Below, in pieces: positions 17,250-27,046 of a DNA stretch of 32,020 bases (its first letter is position 1; each line of letters opens with the position of its first letter). A program made the position numbers and the translations under genes. The notes beneath the pieces were generated by a model, which was not told where the DNA came from, ran no database searches, and saw only the letters and a program-made list of their open reading frames with translations. Source of the DNA: Polaromonas sp. (GTDB lineage Bacteria > Pseudomonadota > Gammaproteobacteria > Burkholderiales > Burkholderiaceae_C); contig JAQGMZ010000074.1 in NCBI GenBank assembly GCA_028292045.1, forward strand, positions 1 to 32,020. The letters run 5' to 3'.

Positions 17250-17888
17250 TTAACCGGCGCCGTACAGCTGATGCTGCGAAATATAACGCGCAACCGCTTC
17301 AGGTACCAGATGGCCAGCTTCAAGGGCAGCCGCTTTGCTGGCGGCAAACATCTGGCGGATCTGGGTGGCGCTGACCGGCATCAAGGGTAGCTGGAGAATA
17401 AAAAACCGGTGATTGTGCGGCGCGTAAACATCAAATTGGGATTGAGTCAGCGCAAATTTTGAGCGCCCAGCTATGCAAATTATAGCGATTTCAAGAATCT
17501 CGTCCCATTTGTGCCATTGTTTGAAGGCGGCAAACTGGTCAGTACCGATAAACAGGTAAAGCTGGCACCCTGGGTTTTCGACTTGCAGGGCTTTCAGGGT
17601 ATCGATCGTAAAGGTGGGCCCGGCCCGCTGCAGTTCACGCGCATCCACCCGCACGGCCTGCATCCCGTCGAATGCCAGGCGGGTCATGGCCAAACGGTGT
17701 TCGGGAGCGCTCAGGGCTCTGGCCTTGTGCCACGCCTGGCCGGTCGGAATGACGTGCAGCGCATCGAGGTCAAACTGCGCAATGGCCGCCCGGGCCAAGG
17801 CCACATGCGCATGGTGGGGAGGATCAAATGCGCCGCCGAACACGCCTAGGCGTGTTGGCGGGTTGGCGCTGTCGGTGTTCAAACCCAT
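17250..17888 (-). CDS. nadD: Nicotinate-nucleotide adenylyltransferase
   Basis: Joins nicotinate mononucleotide and ATP to give deamido-NAD in NAD synthesis. [18 protein letters not shown] (15-32) contains the HxxH-type nucleotidyl transfer motif, [10 protein letters not shown] is the middle conserved block, and [11 protein letters not shown] replaces the common ISSTxxR with the same S/T and R positions. The 212 residues match the family. The start at 17888 overlaps the end of hemF by 10 bases, consistent with translational coupling. The nadD-rsfS-rlmH order is widely conserved. Confidence 0.97.
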   Translation of the reverse strand: MGLNTDSANPPTRLGVFGGAFDPPHHAHVALARAAIAQFDLDALHVIPTGQAWHKARALSAPEHRLAMTRLAFDGMQAVRVDARELQRAGPTFTIDTLKALQVENPGCQLYLFIGTDQFAAFKQWHKWDEILEIAIICIAGRSKFALTQSQFDVYAPHNHRFFILQLPLMPVSATQIRQMFAASKAAALEAGHLVPEAVARYISQHQLYGAG

Positions 17889-18802
17889 TCCCGCCTGACC
17901 AGAAACTCCTGGTACAGGCGCGCTTCCGGGGAGCCTGCCTCGTTCGGCCGCTGATAAGCCCAGCTTGCCAGCGGCGGCATGGACATCAGGATTGATTCGG
18001 TGCGCCCGCCCGACTGCAGCCCGAAATGGGTTCCCCGGTCCCAGACCAGGTTGAACTCCACATAGCGGCCGCGGCGGTACAGCTGAAAGTCGCGTTCCCG
18101 TTCACTGTAGGCCGCGTCCTTGCGGCGCAGGATGATGGGCAGATAGGCCTGCAGAAAGGAATCGCCCACGCTGCGCATCATGGCGAAGCTTTGCGCCAGG
18201 CCAAGCTCCTGAAAATCGTCGAAGAATATGCCGCCAATGCCGCGCTGTTCCTGGCGGTGCTTCAGGAAAAAATAGTCATCGCACCATGCTTTGAAACGCG
18301 GGTACTTGTCTTCCCCGAAGGGTGCCAGCGATTCCTTGCAAACCTGGTGAAAATGCACCGCGTCTTCATCAAAGCCGTAGTACGGCGTCAGGTCCATACC
18401 GCCGCCAAACCAGCAAACCGGCTCAGCGCCTTCACCCGCAGGCGTAGCCGCCAGCATGCGGACATTCATGTGGACCGTCGGCGCATACGGATTGCGGGGA
18501 TGAAACACCAGCGATACGCCCATGGCCTCGAAAGCAGCGCCTGCCAGTTCTGGCCGGTGCTGGGTGGCAGACGGCGGCAATCGGGGTCCGCGCACATGGG
18601 AAAAGCCGCAGCCGGCGCGTTCAAACACCCGCCCCTGCTCCAGGATTTTGGTAATGCCGTTGCCCTGCAGCATTTCGCCGGGCTCCTTTTGCCAGTTGTC
18701 GACCGCAAAGGGCTGGCCGTCCACTTCAGCCATGGAATCGGTAATGCGCTGCTGAAGGCCCAGCAGGAAAGTGCGAACGTCGGAAAGTTCAATGCTGGAC
18801 AT
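17879..18802 (-). CDS. hemF: Oxygen-dependent coproporphyrinogen III oxidase
   Basis: Cytoplasmic enzyme that uses oxygen to decarboxylate two propionates of coproporphyrinogen III in heme synthesis, pointing to aerobic metabolism. Conserved stretches run the length of its 307 residues: [99 protein letters not shown]. The ATG at 18802 lies 9 bases after the purD stop, so the two are co-transcribed. The oxygen-independent alternative (hemN) is not in the window. Confidence 0.98.
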   Translation of the reverse strand: MSSIELSDVRTFLLGLQQRITDSMAEVDGQPFAVDNWQKEPGEMLQGNGITKILEQGRVFERAGCGFSHVRGPRLPPSATQHRPELAGAAFEAMGVSLVFHPRNPYAPTVHMNVRMLAATPAGEGAEPVCWFGGGMDLTPYYGFDEDAVHFHQVCKESLAPFGEDKYPRFKAWCDDYFFLKHRQEQRGIGGIFFDDFQELGLAQSFAMMRSVGDSFLQAYLPIILRRKDAAYSERERDFQLYRRGRYVEFNLVWDRGTHFGLQSGGRTESILMSMPPLASWAYQRPNEAGSPEARLYQEFLVRREWV

Positions 18803-18811
18803 GGTCTGCCT

Positions 18812-20104
18812 TCAGGACTTGATGGCCCGGTGGCCAATATCCTTGCGGAACTGCGCACCGTCGAAGCCGATGCTGCGCGCTACCTCATACGCGCGCTGCT
18901 GCGCGGCCTTGACCGTGCTGCCGAGCGCGGTCACGCACAGCACGCGGCCGCCCGAAGTGACGGTTTCGCCATTCAGCGCCTGCGTCCCCGCATGGAAAAC
19001 CATGGTGTCTTCAGTCATTGCGGGCAGCCCGTGAATGGCATCGCCCTTGCGCGGATGCAACGGATAGCCATGCGCGGCCATGACCACGCCCAGCGCCGGA
19101 CGCCGGTCCCATTCCATTTCCAGCTTGTCCAGGGCGCCCGAGGTCGCGGCCATCATCACGTCGAACAAATCGGTTTTCAGGCGCATCATGATGGGCTGGG
19201 TTTCAGGGTCGCCCATGCGGCAGTTGAATTCCAGCGTCTTGGGCTTGCCCTGCGCATCGATCATCAGGCCGGCATACAGGAAACCGGTAAAAGGAATGCC
19301 GTCTTTTTCCATGCCCTTGATGGTCGGCAAGATGATTTCGCGCATCGCCCGCGCATGCACATCGGGGGTGACCACGGGGGCGGGTGAATAAGCGCCCATG
19401 CCGCCGGTGTTGGGGCCCTCGTCGCCGTCGAGCAGGCGCTTGTGGTCCTGACTGGTGGCCAGGACGGCGACGTTTTTTCCATCGCACATGACAATGAAAC
19501 TGGCTTCCTCGCCCTGCAAAAACTCCTCGATGACGACGCGCGCGCCGCCTTCGTTGTGGCTCACGCCCAGCGGGTTGAATTGCGGGTCGGGCGCCAGCAT
19601 GAATTCAATGGCTTCGTGCGCTTCATGCAGCGTCATGGCCACCACCACGCCTTTGCCGGCGGCCAGGCCGTCGGCCTTGACCACAATCGGCGCGCCCTTT
19701 TCATCGACATAGGCATGGGCTGCTGCTGCGTCGTTGAAGGTTTCGTAGTCGGCCGTTGGAATATGGTGACGCTTCATGAAAGCCTTGGAAAAGGCCTTGG
19801 AGCTTTCAAGCTGCGCTGCCGCCCTGGTTGGGCCGAACACCCGCAGGCCATGCTGGCGAAACTCATCGACCATGCCGGCGGCCAGCGGCTGCTCCGGGCC
19901 AACCACCGTCAGCGCTATTTTTTCCGTAGCAGCCCAAGCACGCAGTGCTTGCGGATCGGTAATGTTTACGTTCACAAGCCGGGCATCAAGTGCCGTGCCT
20001 CCATTGCCTGGCGCCACATAAACCGCCTGCACCTTGGGCGACTGGGCCAGTTTCCAGGCCAGCGCATGTTCACGGCCGCCGCCGCCCACCACTAAGACTT
20101 TCAT
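18812..20104 (-). CDS. purD: Phosphoribosylamine-glycine ligase
   Basis: ATP-grasp ligase for the second step of de novo purine synthesis, making glycinamide ribonucleotide. MKVLVVGGGGREHALAWKLAQSP is the family N-terminus. VVGPEQPLAAGMVDEF, SKAFSKAFMKRHHIPTADYETF, IVVKADGLAAGKGVVVA (ATP-grasp) and YSPAPVVTPDV follow, then LEFNCRMGDPETQ with metal-binding residues. The 430 residues are the normal length. It lies 39 bases after yebC and 9 bases before hemF in the long minus-strand run. Confidence 0.98.
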   Translation of the reverse strand: MKVLVVGGGGREHALAWKLAQSPKVQAVYVAPGNGGTALDARLVNVNITDPQALRAWAATEKIALTVVGPEQPLAAGMVDEFRQHGLRVFGPTRAAAQLESSKAFSKAFMKRHHIPTADYETFNDAAAAHAYVDEKGAPIVVKADGLAAGKGVVVAMTLHEAHEAIEFMLAPDPQFNPLGVSHNEGGARVVIEEFLQGEEASFIVMCDGKNVAVLATSQDHKRLLDGDEGPNTGGMGAYSPAPVVTPDVHARAMREIILPTIKGMEKDGIPFTGFLYAGLMIDAQGKPKTLEFNCRMGDPETQPIMMRLKTDLFDVMMAATSGALDKLEMEWDRRPALGVVMAAHGYPLHPRKGDAIHGLPAMTEDTMVFHAGTQALNGETVTSGGRVLCVTALGSTVKAAQQRAYEVARSIGFDGAQFRKDIGHRAIKS

Positions 20105-20143
20105 GCAGAAACTTTCAATGTTGTATGGTTGGAAAAAACGGGC

Positions 20144-20869
20144 TCATTCCGAAAACTCGGCGTTGTGAAACACTTCCTGCGTGTCATCCATGTCTTCGAG
20201 CACATCCAGCAGTTTCTGCATTTTCTGGGCGTCGTCACCCAAAAGCTGGATGGGGTTGTCGGCGCGCATGGTGACTTCCGCCAGTTCGGGCGTCAACCCG
20301 GCAGATTCCAGGGCATTCTTGACTTTTTCCAGTTCGGTATAGGGCGTCAGCACTTCAATGGCACCGTCTTCATGCGCAATCACATCGTCCGCGCCGGCTT
20401 CCAGTGCGATTTCCATTACTTTGTCTTCATCGGTGCCCGGTGCAAAAATCAACTGGCCGCAATGCTTGAACTGGAAAGCCACCGAGCCTTCGGTGCCCAT
20501 GTTGCCGCCGTGCTTGGAAAACGCATGGCGCACTTCGGCCACGGTACGCACCTTGTTGTCGGTCATGCAGTCCACCAAAATGGCAGCGCCGCCAATGCCG
20601 TAGCCTTCATAGCGGACCTCTTCGTAATGAACGCCCTCCAGGTTGCCGGTCGCCTTGTCGATGTTGCGCTTGACGGTATCTGCCGCCAGATTGGCCGCCT
20701 TGGCTTTTTCCACCGCCAGGCGCAGCCTCGGATTGGTGGCCAGGTCGCCTCCGCCCAGACGCGCAGCCACCATGATTTCGCGAATCACCCGCGTCCAGAC
20801 CTTGCCGCGCTTGTCGTCCTGTCGCCCTTTGCGGTGCTGAATATTCGCCCATTTACTATGACCAGCCAC
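20144..20869 (-). CDS. yebC: YebC/PmpR-family (TACO1) protein
   Basis: Member of the YebC/PmpR/TACO1 family, long described as DNA-binding regulators and more recently linked to easing ribosome stalling at proline stretches. The 241 residues carry all family blocks: [66 protein letters not shown] and [16 protein letters not shown]. The start codon is GTG at 20869, with AAAGGA about 6 bases upstream supporting it. It heads the ten-gene minus-strand run and is divergent from the HerA-like gene; a candidate promoter lies upstream. Confidence 0.96.
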   Translation of the reverse strand: MAGHSKWANIQHRKGRQDDKRGKVWTRVIREIMVAARLGGGDLATNPRLRLAVEKAKAANLAADTVKRNIDKATGNLEGVHYEEVRYEGYGIGGAAILVDCMTDNKVRTVAEVRHAFSKHGGNMGTEGSVAFQFKHCGQLIFAPGTDEDKVMEIALEAGADDVIAHEDGAIEVLTPYTELEKVKNALESAGLTPELAEVTMRADNPIQLLGDDAQKMQKLLDVLEDMDDTQEVFHNAEFSE

Positions 20870-20885
20870 AAAAATCCTTTAGCAA

Positions 20886-20914
20886 TTGATTTAATCTACA
20901 GCGTTCATTTTACT
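20886..20914 (+). promoter_or_regulatory. Candidate sigma-70 promoter for the HerA-like gene
   Basis: TTGATT (20886-20891) is spaced 17 bases from TTTACT (20909-20914), 48 bases before the start at 20963. It overlaps the opposite-strand candidate for yebC. Each box matches the consensus at about 4 of 6, so support is modest. Confidence 0.35.
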
Positions 20915-20935
20915 TTTCGCTGACTGTGGTTTCAC
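20907..20935 (-). promoter_or_regulatory. Candidate sigma-70 promoter for the yebC-purD-hemF run
   Basis: On the minus strand GTGAAA (20935-20930) is spaced 17 bases from TAAAAT (20912-20907), 38 bases before the GTG start of yebC. The -10 matches 5 of 6 and the -35 matches 4 of 6. Spacing and position are right, but no transcript start is known. Confidence 0.4.
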
Positions 20936-20962
20936 GTCAGTTTTCACCAGGACTTCCCCACC

Positions 20963-22480
20963 ATGGCCGAGCCGCTCCTCATTGCTAAAAACTCCCTGAC
21001 CCAATGCGAGCTTTTGCCTGCGCTGGCGAATCGGCACGGCCTGATCACCGGGGCGACCGGGACCGGCAAAACAGTCACCCTGCAAACCTTGGCCGAGAGT
21101 TTCTCGAGAATCGGCGTGCCGGTTTTCATGGCCGATGTAAAGGGTGACCTTGCCGGCATCAGCCAGGCAGGAACCCTGGGCGAGAAAATGGCGGGCATCC
21201 TGAAAGAGCGCGGCTTGGCCGCACCCGAACCGCTGGCCTGCCCCGCCACGCTATGGGACGTATTTGGCGAACAGGGGCACCCGGTGCGGGCCACCATTTC
21301 GGACATGGGCCCTTTGCTGCTGGGCCGCATGCTCAACCTCAATGAAACGCAGTCGGGCGTGCTCAACCTGGTGTTCAAGATCGCCGACGACAACGGCCTG
21401 ATGCTGCTCGACCTCAAGGATTTGCGCGCCATGCTGCAGTACGTGGGTGAAAACGCCAGCGACTTCACCACCAAGTACGGCAATGTCAGCGCCGCCAGCG
21501 TGGGTGCCATCCAGCGCGGGCTGATGCAGATCGAAAGCCAGGGCGGCGATAAATTCTTCGGCGAGCCGATGCTCAACATCAGCGACATGATGCAGACCGA
21601 CGGGGCCGGGCATGGCGTCATCAATATCCTGGCGGCCGACAAGCTGATGCATTCGCCACGGCTGTACGCCACATTTTTGCTGTGGATGCTGTCCGAGCTG
21701 TTCGAGCAGCTGCCTGAAATCGGCGACCCGGACAAACCCAAGCTGGTGTTCTTTTTTGACGAAGCCCATTTGCTGTTCACCGACGCGCCCAAAGCGCTGG
21801 TTGAACGCATCGAGCTGGTGGTCCGCCTGGTTCGCTCCAAGGGCGTCGGCGTGTACTTCGTCACCCAGAACCCACTGGACATTCCAGATTCCGTGCTTGC
21901 CCAACTGGGCAACCGGGTGCAGCACGCTTTGCGCGCCTATACGCCGCGCGACCAGAAGGCAGTAAAGGCGACTGCCCAGACCATGCGCCAGAAGCCCGGC
22001 CTGGACATCGAGGCCGCCATCACTGAGCTGGCGGTGGGCGAAGCGCTGATCAGTTTTCTGGACAAGCAAGGCCGTCCAAGCGTCACCGAGCGGGTATTTG
22101 TGTTGCCGCCCGGCAGCCTGCTGGGGCCTATTTCCCTGCAGCAGCGCCAACAACTGTTGCAAGATTCCCTGGTGGCCGGCGCGTATGAAAAAGAAGTCGA
22201 TCGCGCTTCAGCCTATGAATTGCTTCAGGCGCGTGCGGGTGCGGCGGCCAGCCAGGCGGCTTCTTCCCAAAATGGCGGCTCGGCTGGCCAATCGGCCACA
22301 GGCGGCATGCTGGGCGGCCTGAACGACATGCTGTTCGGCACCACGGGTCCACGTGGCGGCAAGCACGAAGGGCTGGCGCAAAGCATGGCCAAGTCGGCCA
22401 TGCGCACGATGGGTTCGACGGTCGGGCGTGAAATCATCCGGGGCGTGCTCGGCAGCTTGTTCGGCGGCAGAAAGCGTTGA
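20963..22480 (+). CDS. HerA-like P-loop ATPase (DUF853, YjgR type)
   Basis: ATPase of the HerA/FtsK-like superfamily with the DUF853 domain, similar to E. coli YjgR. Its biological role is not established. The nucleotide site is clear: [21 protein letters not shown] has Walker A at 30-37, [10 protein letters not shown] follows, and [13 protein letters not shown] near 259 is Walker [33 protein letters not shown] is the conserved sensor and arginine region. The last 80 residues are Gly/Ala-rich and end in GSLFGGRKR. It has 505 residues and no signal or membrane segment. AGGA lies about 9 bases before the ATG. No HerA-partner nuclease (nurA) or defence gene is adjacent, so an immune role is not suggested. 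Confidence 0.9.
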   Translation: MAEPLLIAKNSLTQCELLPALANRHGLITGATGTGKTVTLQTLAESFSRIGVPVFMADVKGDLAGISQAGTLGEKMAGILKERGLAAPEPLACPATLWDVFGEQGHPVRATISDMGPLLLGRMLNLNETQSGVLNLVFKIADDNGLMLLDLKDLRAMLQYVGENASDFTTKYGNVSAASVGAIQRGLMQIESQGGDKFFGEPMLNISDMMQTDGAGHGVINILAADKLMHSPRLYATFLLWMLSELFEQLPEIGDPDKPKLVFFFDEAHLLFTDAPKALVERIELVVRLVRSKGVGVYFVTQNPLDIPDSVLAQLGNRVQHALRAYTPRDQKAVKATAQTMRQKPGLDIEAAITELAVGEALISFLDKQGRPSVTERVFVLPPGSLLGPISLQQRQQLLQDSLVAGAYEKEVDRASAYELLQARAGAAASQAASSQNGGSAGQSATGGMLGGLNDMLFGTTGPRGGKHEGLAQSMAKSAMRTMGSTVGREIIRGVLGSLFGGRKR

Positions 22481-22518
22481 CAATCCAGACCCATGCCCCC
22501 CAAGAAAGCAATGTCGCC

Positions 22519-23148
22519 ATGAGCAATGTTCACCTGATCAACCACCCGCTGGTGCAGCACAAGCTGACCTTGATGCGCCGCAAGGACGCGTCAACCAATA
22601 CTTTTCGCACGCTGCTCAATGAACTGAGCAGTCTGATGGCCTATGAAGTCACCCGCGACATGCCGCTGCAGGATGTAGAGATCGAAACGCCGCTCGAGAC
22701 CATGACCGGCAGGATGATCGACGGCAAGAAGCTGGTGTTCGTGTCAATTCTGCGTGCAGGCAACGGCATTCTCGAAGGCATGCTGAACGTGGTGCCAGGC
22801 GCCCGCGTTGGCCATGTCGGCCTGTACCGGGACCCGCAAACGCTTGAGCCGGTCGAATATTATTTCAAGATGCCGCAAGAAATGCAAGAGCGCGACATCA
22901 TCATCGTCGATCCGATGCTGGCCACCGGCAACTCGGCCATTGCCGCGGTTGCCCGGTTGAAGCAACTCAAGCCCCGCTCCATCAAGTTCGTGTGCCTGCT
23001 GACCTGCCCGGAAGGCATTGCCGCCTTGCAAAAAGCCCATCCCGATGTGGCAATCTACACGGCGGCCATTGACCGGCAGCTCAATGCGCATGGCTATATC
23101 CTGCCGGGTCTGGGTGATGCCGGTGACCGGATTTTTGGAACCAAATGA
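22519..23148 (+). CDS. upp: Uracil phosphoribosyltransferase
   Basis: Salvage enzyme making UMP from uracil and PRPP. The track starts at a TTG (22477); the ATG at 22519 ([20 protein letters not shown]) is the family start and gives 209 residues. [16 protein letters not shown] (74-89) and the PRPP loop [14 protein letters not shown] (127-140) are present, and [15 protein letters not shown] is the uracil-binding C-terminus. It follows the HerA-like gene after 38 bases and may share its transcript. Confidence 0.98.
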   Translation: MSNVHLINHPLVQHKLTLMRRKDASTNTFRTLLNELSSLMAYEVTRDMPLQDVEIETPLETMTGRMIDGKKLVFVSILRAGNGILEGMLNVVPGARVGHVGLYRDPQTLEPVEYYFKMPQEMQERDIIIVDPMLATGNSAIAAVARLKQLKPRSIKFVCLLTCPEGIAALQKAHPDVAIYTAAIDRQLNAHGYILPGLGDAGDRIFGTK

Positions 23149-23249
23149 TGCTTTGCCTTGCTGGCGCTGGACATTAATTGCCGCATAACTTGTAGTAATT
23201 ATTTAGATCAGCAGCTCAAGCGCAACCTGACTGCGCCCTCGTTTTTTCC

Positions 23250-24044
23250 ATGCCTTTGCCCAAATCAGCCCGCAAAACCGAACCCCACCTTCCATGGCTG
23301 GAAGCGGGACAGGCTTTCCCTGCACCGGAGACCGCCTGGGGCAGCACCGAGCCGGTGCCGGGATTGCTGGCAGCTGGCGACACGCTGGATGCCGAAACCT
23401 TGCGCAGGGCATATTCAAACGGCATTTTTCCCTGGTTCAGCCTCGGGCAGCCGGTGCTGTGGTGGAGTCCCGACCCGCGCATGGTGCTGAAAACCGACCA
23501 GTTCAGACTGCACCGCTCGCTGCGTAAAAGCATTGTTCGCTTTGCCAGCAATTCTCATTGTGAAATCAGGGTTGACAGTGCCTTTCAGCGCGTTATCAGC
23601 GCTTGTGCCCGCCAACCCAGAGCGGGTCAGTCCGGCACCTGGATAGTCTCCGGGGTGGAGCAGGCGTATGGTGAACTGCACCGCGCAGGGCATGCGCACA
23701 GCGTGGAAACCTGGGTCAACGGCGAACTGGCCGGAGGTCTGTACTGCGTCAATCTGGGCCGCATGGTCTTTGGCGAATCCATGTTCGCAGACCAGACGGA
23801 CGCCTCCAAGATCGCTCTGGCGGCATTGGTGGCTTTCTGTCGGGCCAAGGGCATGGCGATGATCGATTGCCAGCAAAAAACCAGCCATCTGGCCACGTTC
23901 GGGGCGGCTGAAATCAGCCGTTCTGCGTTTGCGAACCACCTGCGTCAACACGTGGGCAAAAGCGCACCCGACTGGAATTTCGATTCTTTATACTGGCAGC
24001 AGATTTTGACAGACACTGCGGCCATTTCTGCCGAAACACCGTGA
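23250..24044 (+). CDS. aat: Leucyl/phenylalanyl-tRNA-protein transferase
   Basis: Adds leucine or phenylalanine from aminoacyl-tRNA to proteins with N-terminal Arg or Lys, marking them for ClpS/ClpAP degradation. The 264 residues include [76 protein letters not shown] and [16 protein letters not shown], all diagnostic. The upstream 101-base gap holds an AT-rich patch but no promoter I can defend. The stop overlaps the GTG start of bpt by 4 bases, so the two N-degron transferases are co-translated. Confidence 0.97.
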   Translation: MPLPKSARKTEPHLPWLEAGQAFPAPETAWGSTEPVPGLLAAGDTLDAETLRRAYSNGIFPWFSLGQPVLWWSPDPRMVLKTDQFRLHRSLRKSIVRFASNSHCEIRVDSAFQRVISACARQPRAGQSGTWIVSGVEQAYGELHRAGHAHSVETWVNGELAGGLYCVNLGRMVFGESMFADQTDASKIALAALVAFCRAKGMAMIDCQQKTSHLATFGAAEISRSAFANHLRQHVGKSAPDWNFDSLYWQQILTDTAAISAETP

Positions 24045-24802
24045 CGCACCTGAAAGACCTGCCACTGCATAGCCTGCAGTTTTACGCCACAGCGCCCTAC
24101 CCGTGCAGCTACCTGCCGGGAAGGCAGGCACGCTCGCAAGTCGCAACCCCCAGCCACCTGATCCACAACGACGCCTACTCCGAACTGGTCACCCAGGGTT
24201 TCCGGCGCAGCGGCATGTTTACCTACCGTCCCTATTGCGACGGGTGCCAGGCCTGCATACCGCTTCGGGTACCTGTCGGCACGTTCCAGCCTGACCGCAG
24301 CCAGCGGCGTGCTTGGAAGCGCCACCAGGCACTTCAGGCCAGCAGCCACAAGCTGTGCTTTGAGCCTGAACATTACCAGTTGTACCTGCGCTACCAAAAC
24401 AGCCGCCATGCGGGTGGCGGCATGGACCACGACAGTATTGACCAGTACACCCAGTTCCTGCTCCAGAGCCGCGTCAATTCGCGCCTGGTCGAGTTTCGGG
24501 AACCCATGGCCGATGGAACCGCAGGCGTGCTCAAGATTGTGTCCATCCTCGATGTGCTGGAGGACGGCATTTCGGCGGTCTATACCTTTTATGCGCCCGA
24601 GGCAAATACCGGCTATGGCAACTACAGCGTGCTGTGGCAGATCATGCAGGCCCGGCAACTGGGCCTGCCTTTTGTCTATCTGGGTTACTGGATTGCCGAA
24701 AGCGCAAAAATGAACTACAAGGCCGGCTTCAAGCCCAATGAAATCCGGGTGAACGGTTCATGGACGGATTCCAGCAGGTTCACACCTCAACCCATGCCCT
24801 GA
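24041..24802 (+). CDS. bpt: Aspartate/glutamate leucyltransferase (Bpt)
   Basis: Transfers leucine from Leu-tRNA to proteins with N-terminal Asp or Glu, extending the bacterial N-degron pathway beyond what E. coli has. It resembles eukaryotic ATE1. The GTG start at 24041 overlaps the aat stop (GTGA). [16 protein letters not shown] and the cysteine cluster [16 protein letters not shown] lie at the N-terminus. Later come [22 protein letters not shown] and [18 protein letters not shown] with [20 protein letters not shown]. At 253 residues it is complete. Confidence 0.96.
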   Translation: MTHLKDLPLHSLQFYATAPYPCSYLPGRQARSQVATPSHLIHNDAYSELVTQGFRRSGMFTYRPYCDGCQACIPLRVPVGTFQPDRSQRRAWKRHQALQASSHKLCFEPEHYQLYLRYQNSRHAGGGMDHDSIDQYTQFLLQSRVNSRLVEFREPMADGTAGVLKIVSILDVLEDGISAVYTFYAPEANTGYGNYSVLWQIMQARQLGLPFVYLGYWIAESAKMNYKAGFKPNEIRVNGSWTDSSRFTPQPMP

Positions 24803-24861
24803 ACCCGGCAAACGGCTTGTCTTAATTTCACAAGGTAAAATTTGCTGCAGAAAGTCTGCAT

Positions 24862-25641
24862 ATGACCAAACCTGAAAGCGATTTACCCGTCAAGCCCACC
24901 GTCCAGGTGATCGAGCGCATGTTTTCCCTGCTCGATATATTGGCTTCGCATGAAGATGCGGTTTCCCTGAAAGAAATAAGCGAGCAATCCGGCCTGCACC
25001 CCTCCACGGCCCATCGCATTTTGAATGATCTGGCCACCGGTCAGTTTGTGGAGCGGCCTGCTGCTGGAAATTACCGGCTTGGCATGCGTCTGCTTGAACT
25101 GGGCAACCTGGTCAAGGCACGCCTGAATGTTCGCGATGCCGCATTGATTCCCATGCGCGAACTGCATAAGCTGACACAGCAGCCGGTCAATTTAAGCATG
25201 CGCCAAGGCGATGAAATCTTGTACGTCGAACGCACCTTCAGCGAACGTTCGGGCATGCAGGTGGTGCGCACCATTGGCGGGCGGGCGCCGCTGCACCTGA
25301 CATCTGTGGGCAAGCTTTTCCTGGCGACCGACGAGCCCCAGCGGCTGCGCGCCTATGCAACCCGGACAGGTCTGCCCGGGCAGACACGCAACAGCATCAC
25401 GGAGTTGTCGGTACTGGAGCGTGAACTGTCAAAAGCACGCCAGTACGGCATCGCGCGGGACAATGAAGAACTCGAACTGGGTGTGCGCTGCATGGCGGCA
25501 GGCATTTACGATGACCAGAACAGGCTGGTCGCGGGCCTGTCGATTTCTGCGCCCGCAGACCGGCTTGATGAAAGCTGGCTGCCTAAGCTACAGGCTACAG
25601 CCAACGATATATCTTCAGCGCTGGGATACATTCCCAGGTAA
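24862..25641 (+). CDS. IclR-family transcriptional regulator
   Basis: DNA-binding regulator with an N-terminal winged helix and a C-terminal ligand domain. Residues 15-75 form the helix-turn-helix: VIERMFSLLDILASHEDAVSLKEISEQSGLHPSTAHRILNDLA. The rest is the IclR effector domain with YVERTFSERSGMQVVRTIGGRAPLHLTSVGKLFLA and GIARDNEELELGVRCMAAGIYD. The 259 residues are typical. It lies 59 bases after bpt, and no catabolic gene adjoins it on either side, so its target and ligand cannot be inferred. The 124 bases downstream to the convergent pbpG stop show no clear terminator. Confidence 0.92.
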   Translation: MTKPESDLPVKPTVQVIERMFSLLDILASHEDAVSLKEISEQSGLHPSTAHRILNDLATGQFVERPAAGNYRLGMRLLELGNLVKARLNVRDAALIPMRELHKLTQQPVNLSMRQGDEILYVERTFSERSGMQVVRTIGGRAPLHLTSVGKLFLATDEPQRLRAYATRTGLPGQTRNSITELSVLERELSKARQYGIARDNEELELGVRCMAAGIYDDQNRLVAGLSISAPADRLDESWLPKLQATANDISSALGYIPR

Positions 25642-25765
25642 AAATACCGCATTCACATGCGTACTCACTCCTCATCGCTCTCAAAACAGGAGCCAAGAGG
25701 AGCCAGCAATTTTGAAGGATGCGGGCCTGCCCGCCAGGCAGCCGCGGCTCAGCAGCTATCAGAGA

Positions 25766-26854
25766 TCAACCGCTGATCTGTTTTTCGGATGCGCTGATCT
25801 TCAATTTATGGTCTGTTACCGGGTTGGCTTCCACCCAGCGGCGCACCCGTTCAGCATCGCCCAGCCGGCTGAGCTTGCCTGCTGAATCCAGAAACACCAT
25901 GATCAATTTGCGTCCTGCAATCCTGGTCTGCATCACCAGGCACTGCCCAGCTTCGTTGATGTATCCGGTTTTTTGCAAGCCAATGTCCCATTCCGGATTT
26001 TTGACCAGCCGGTTGGTGTTGTTGTATTGAAGGGTGCGGTTGCCCACTTCCACTTGGTACCCGGGCGACGTGGTCAATTCCCGCAGCACCGGGTCGCCAT
26101 GGGCTGCATTGACCAGCGCAGCCAGGTCCTGGGCGCTGGACTGGTTGCGGCTGGAAAGACCCGTGGGTTCTGCATAGCTGGTGTCGTGCATGCCCAGCAT
26201 TTTTGCTTTGGCATTCATCAGGCTGACAAAAATTCCCATGCCGCCCGGGTAGGTACGTCCCAGCGCATGGGCTGCGCGGTTCTCACTCGACATCAAGGCC
26301 AGGTGAAGCATCTCTCCGCGAGACAGCGTGGTGCCTACGCTCAGCCGTGAACGGCTGTGTTTTTCAGTATCAACGTCATCCTGGGTCACGGTGATCATCT
26401 CGTCCATTGGGAGCTTGGCACCGCTGATCACCACGCCGGTCATCAGCTTGGTCAATGACGCAATTGGCAAAACTGCTTGTTCATTCTTGCTGAACAGCAC
26501 TTCACGCGTGTCCTGATCAATAACCAGGGCCACACTGGACTTCAAGTCCAGCGGGTCGATTGCACTGTGCAAGCCGGCCATCTGGCCGAACGAAGGAATG
26601 GCCGGAATCAAGGCGTGGATGATGGATGGGCGTTTAGCCTGCAGTACCCTGGCCTTGGTTTCAAAACGTACGACTTTTCGAACGGCGACTGTTTTTTTGG
26701 AAACTGCCGATTTTGCTGCTCGGGGTTTTTTAACAATGGCTTGCTTGGCCGACGCTTTTCCCGTGGCCGCCTGAACTGATGGTGCCGCCAAGGCAACCGA
26801 TAAGGCAAAAAATCCGATGATTTTCAGGGCGCGACTCAACAGTTGCTTGGACAT
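25766..26854 (-). CDS. pbpG: D-alanyl-D-alanine endopeptidase (PBP7 type)
   Basis: Serine peptidase family S11 enzyme that cuts peptide cross-links in periplasmic peptidoglycan. Residues 1-29 are a Sec signal peptide ending near VQAATG. Residues 32-76 are a lysine/alanine-rich basic linker. The catalytic domain then has SLTK (133-136, nucleophile S133), SEN (190-192) and KTG (295-297), the three penicillin-binding motifs in the correct order. GLSSRNQSSAQDLAALV is typical of PBP7/8. The total is 362 residues, longer than E. coli PBP7 mainly because of the basic linker. No clear ribosome site is visible. It lies downstream of leuA, separated by a terminator, so it needs its own promoter in 26855-26911. 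Confidence 0.94.
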   Translation of the reverse strand: MSKQLLSRALKIIGFFALSVALAAPSVQAATGKASAKQAIVKKPRAAKSAVSKKTVAVRKVVRFETKARVLQAKRPSIIHALIPAIPSFGQMAGLHSAIDPLDLKSSVALVIDQDTREVLFSKNEQAVLPIASLTKLMTGVVISGAKLPMDEMITVTQDDVDTEKHSRSRLSVGTTLSRGEMLHLALMSSENRAAHALGRTYPGGMGIFVSLMNAKAKMLGMHDTSYAEPTGLSSRNQSSAQDLAALVNAAHGDPVLRELTTSPGYQVEVGNRTLQYNNTNRLVKNPEWDIGLQKTGYINEAGQCLVMQTRIAGRKLIMVFLDSAGKLSRLGDAERVRRWVEANPVTDHKLKISASEKQISG

Positions 26855-26911
26855 GATGAATATGGCTCGTGTAGGTGGCGTTAACAGAAAGGCTGAAGTG
26901 TATAGAAATAC

Positions 26912-26947
26912 AAAAAGTCACGCAATATCAGGAGCTTGCGTGACTTT
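26912..26947 (-). terminator. Terminator downstream of leuA
   Basis: AAAGTCACGCAA / TTGCGTGACTTT makes a perfect 12-base stem with a 10-base loop. On the minus strand it is followed by five T. It lies about 100 bases past the leuA stop (27047) and before pbpG, so it ends the leuA transcript. Confidence 0.85.
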
Positions 26948-27046
26948 CTTAAATAACTACAGCAATGTCTTGCTTTAACGCCTGCCCAGCTTGCACAAAA
27001 TCATTAAGCCCTTGAATTTAAAGACTATTATTTTGCGATGACAAGC

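Noticed and set aside
20963-22480. HerA-like ATPase as part of a phage-defence or DNA-repair system
   Set aside because: No NurA, SIR2 or other partner is adjacent, and the neighbours are housekeeping genes. It matches the widespread DUF853/YjgR family.
23220-23247. GCGCA/TGCGC stem followed by T6 upstream of aat
   Set aside because: The stem has only five pairs and the T run starts five bases later; too weak to call a terminator.
24817-24841. TTGTCT and TAAAAT before the IclR gene as a promoter
   Set aside because: The spacer is only 13 bases, too short for a sigma-70 promoter.
25642-25765. Spacer between iclR and pbpG
   Set aside because: Searched by eye for a terminator, small RNA or repeat; only a short GGAGCC-type direct repeat is seen, and nothing supports a feature.
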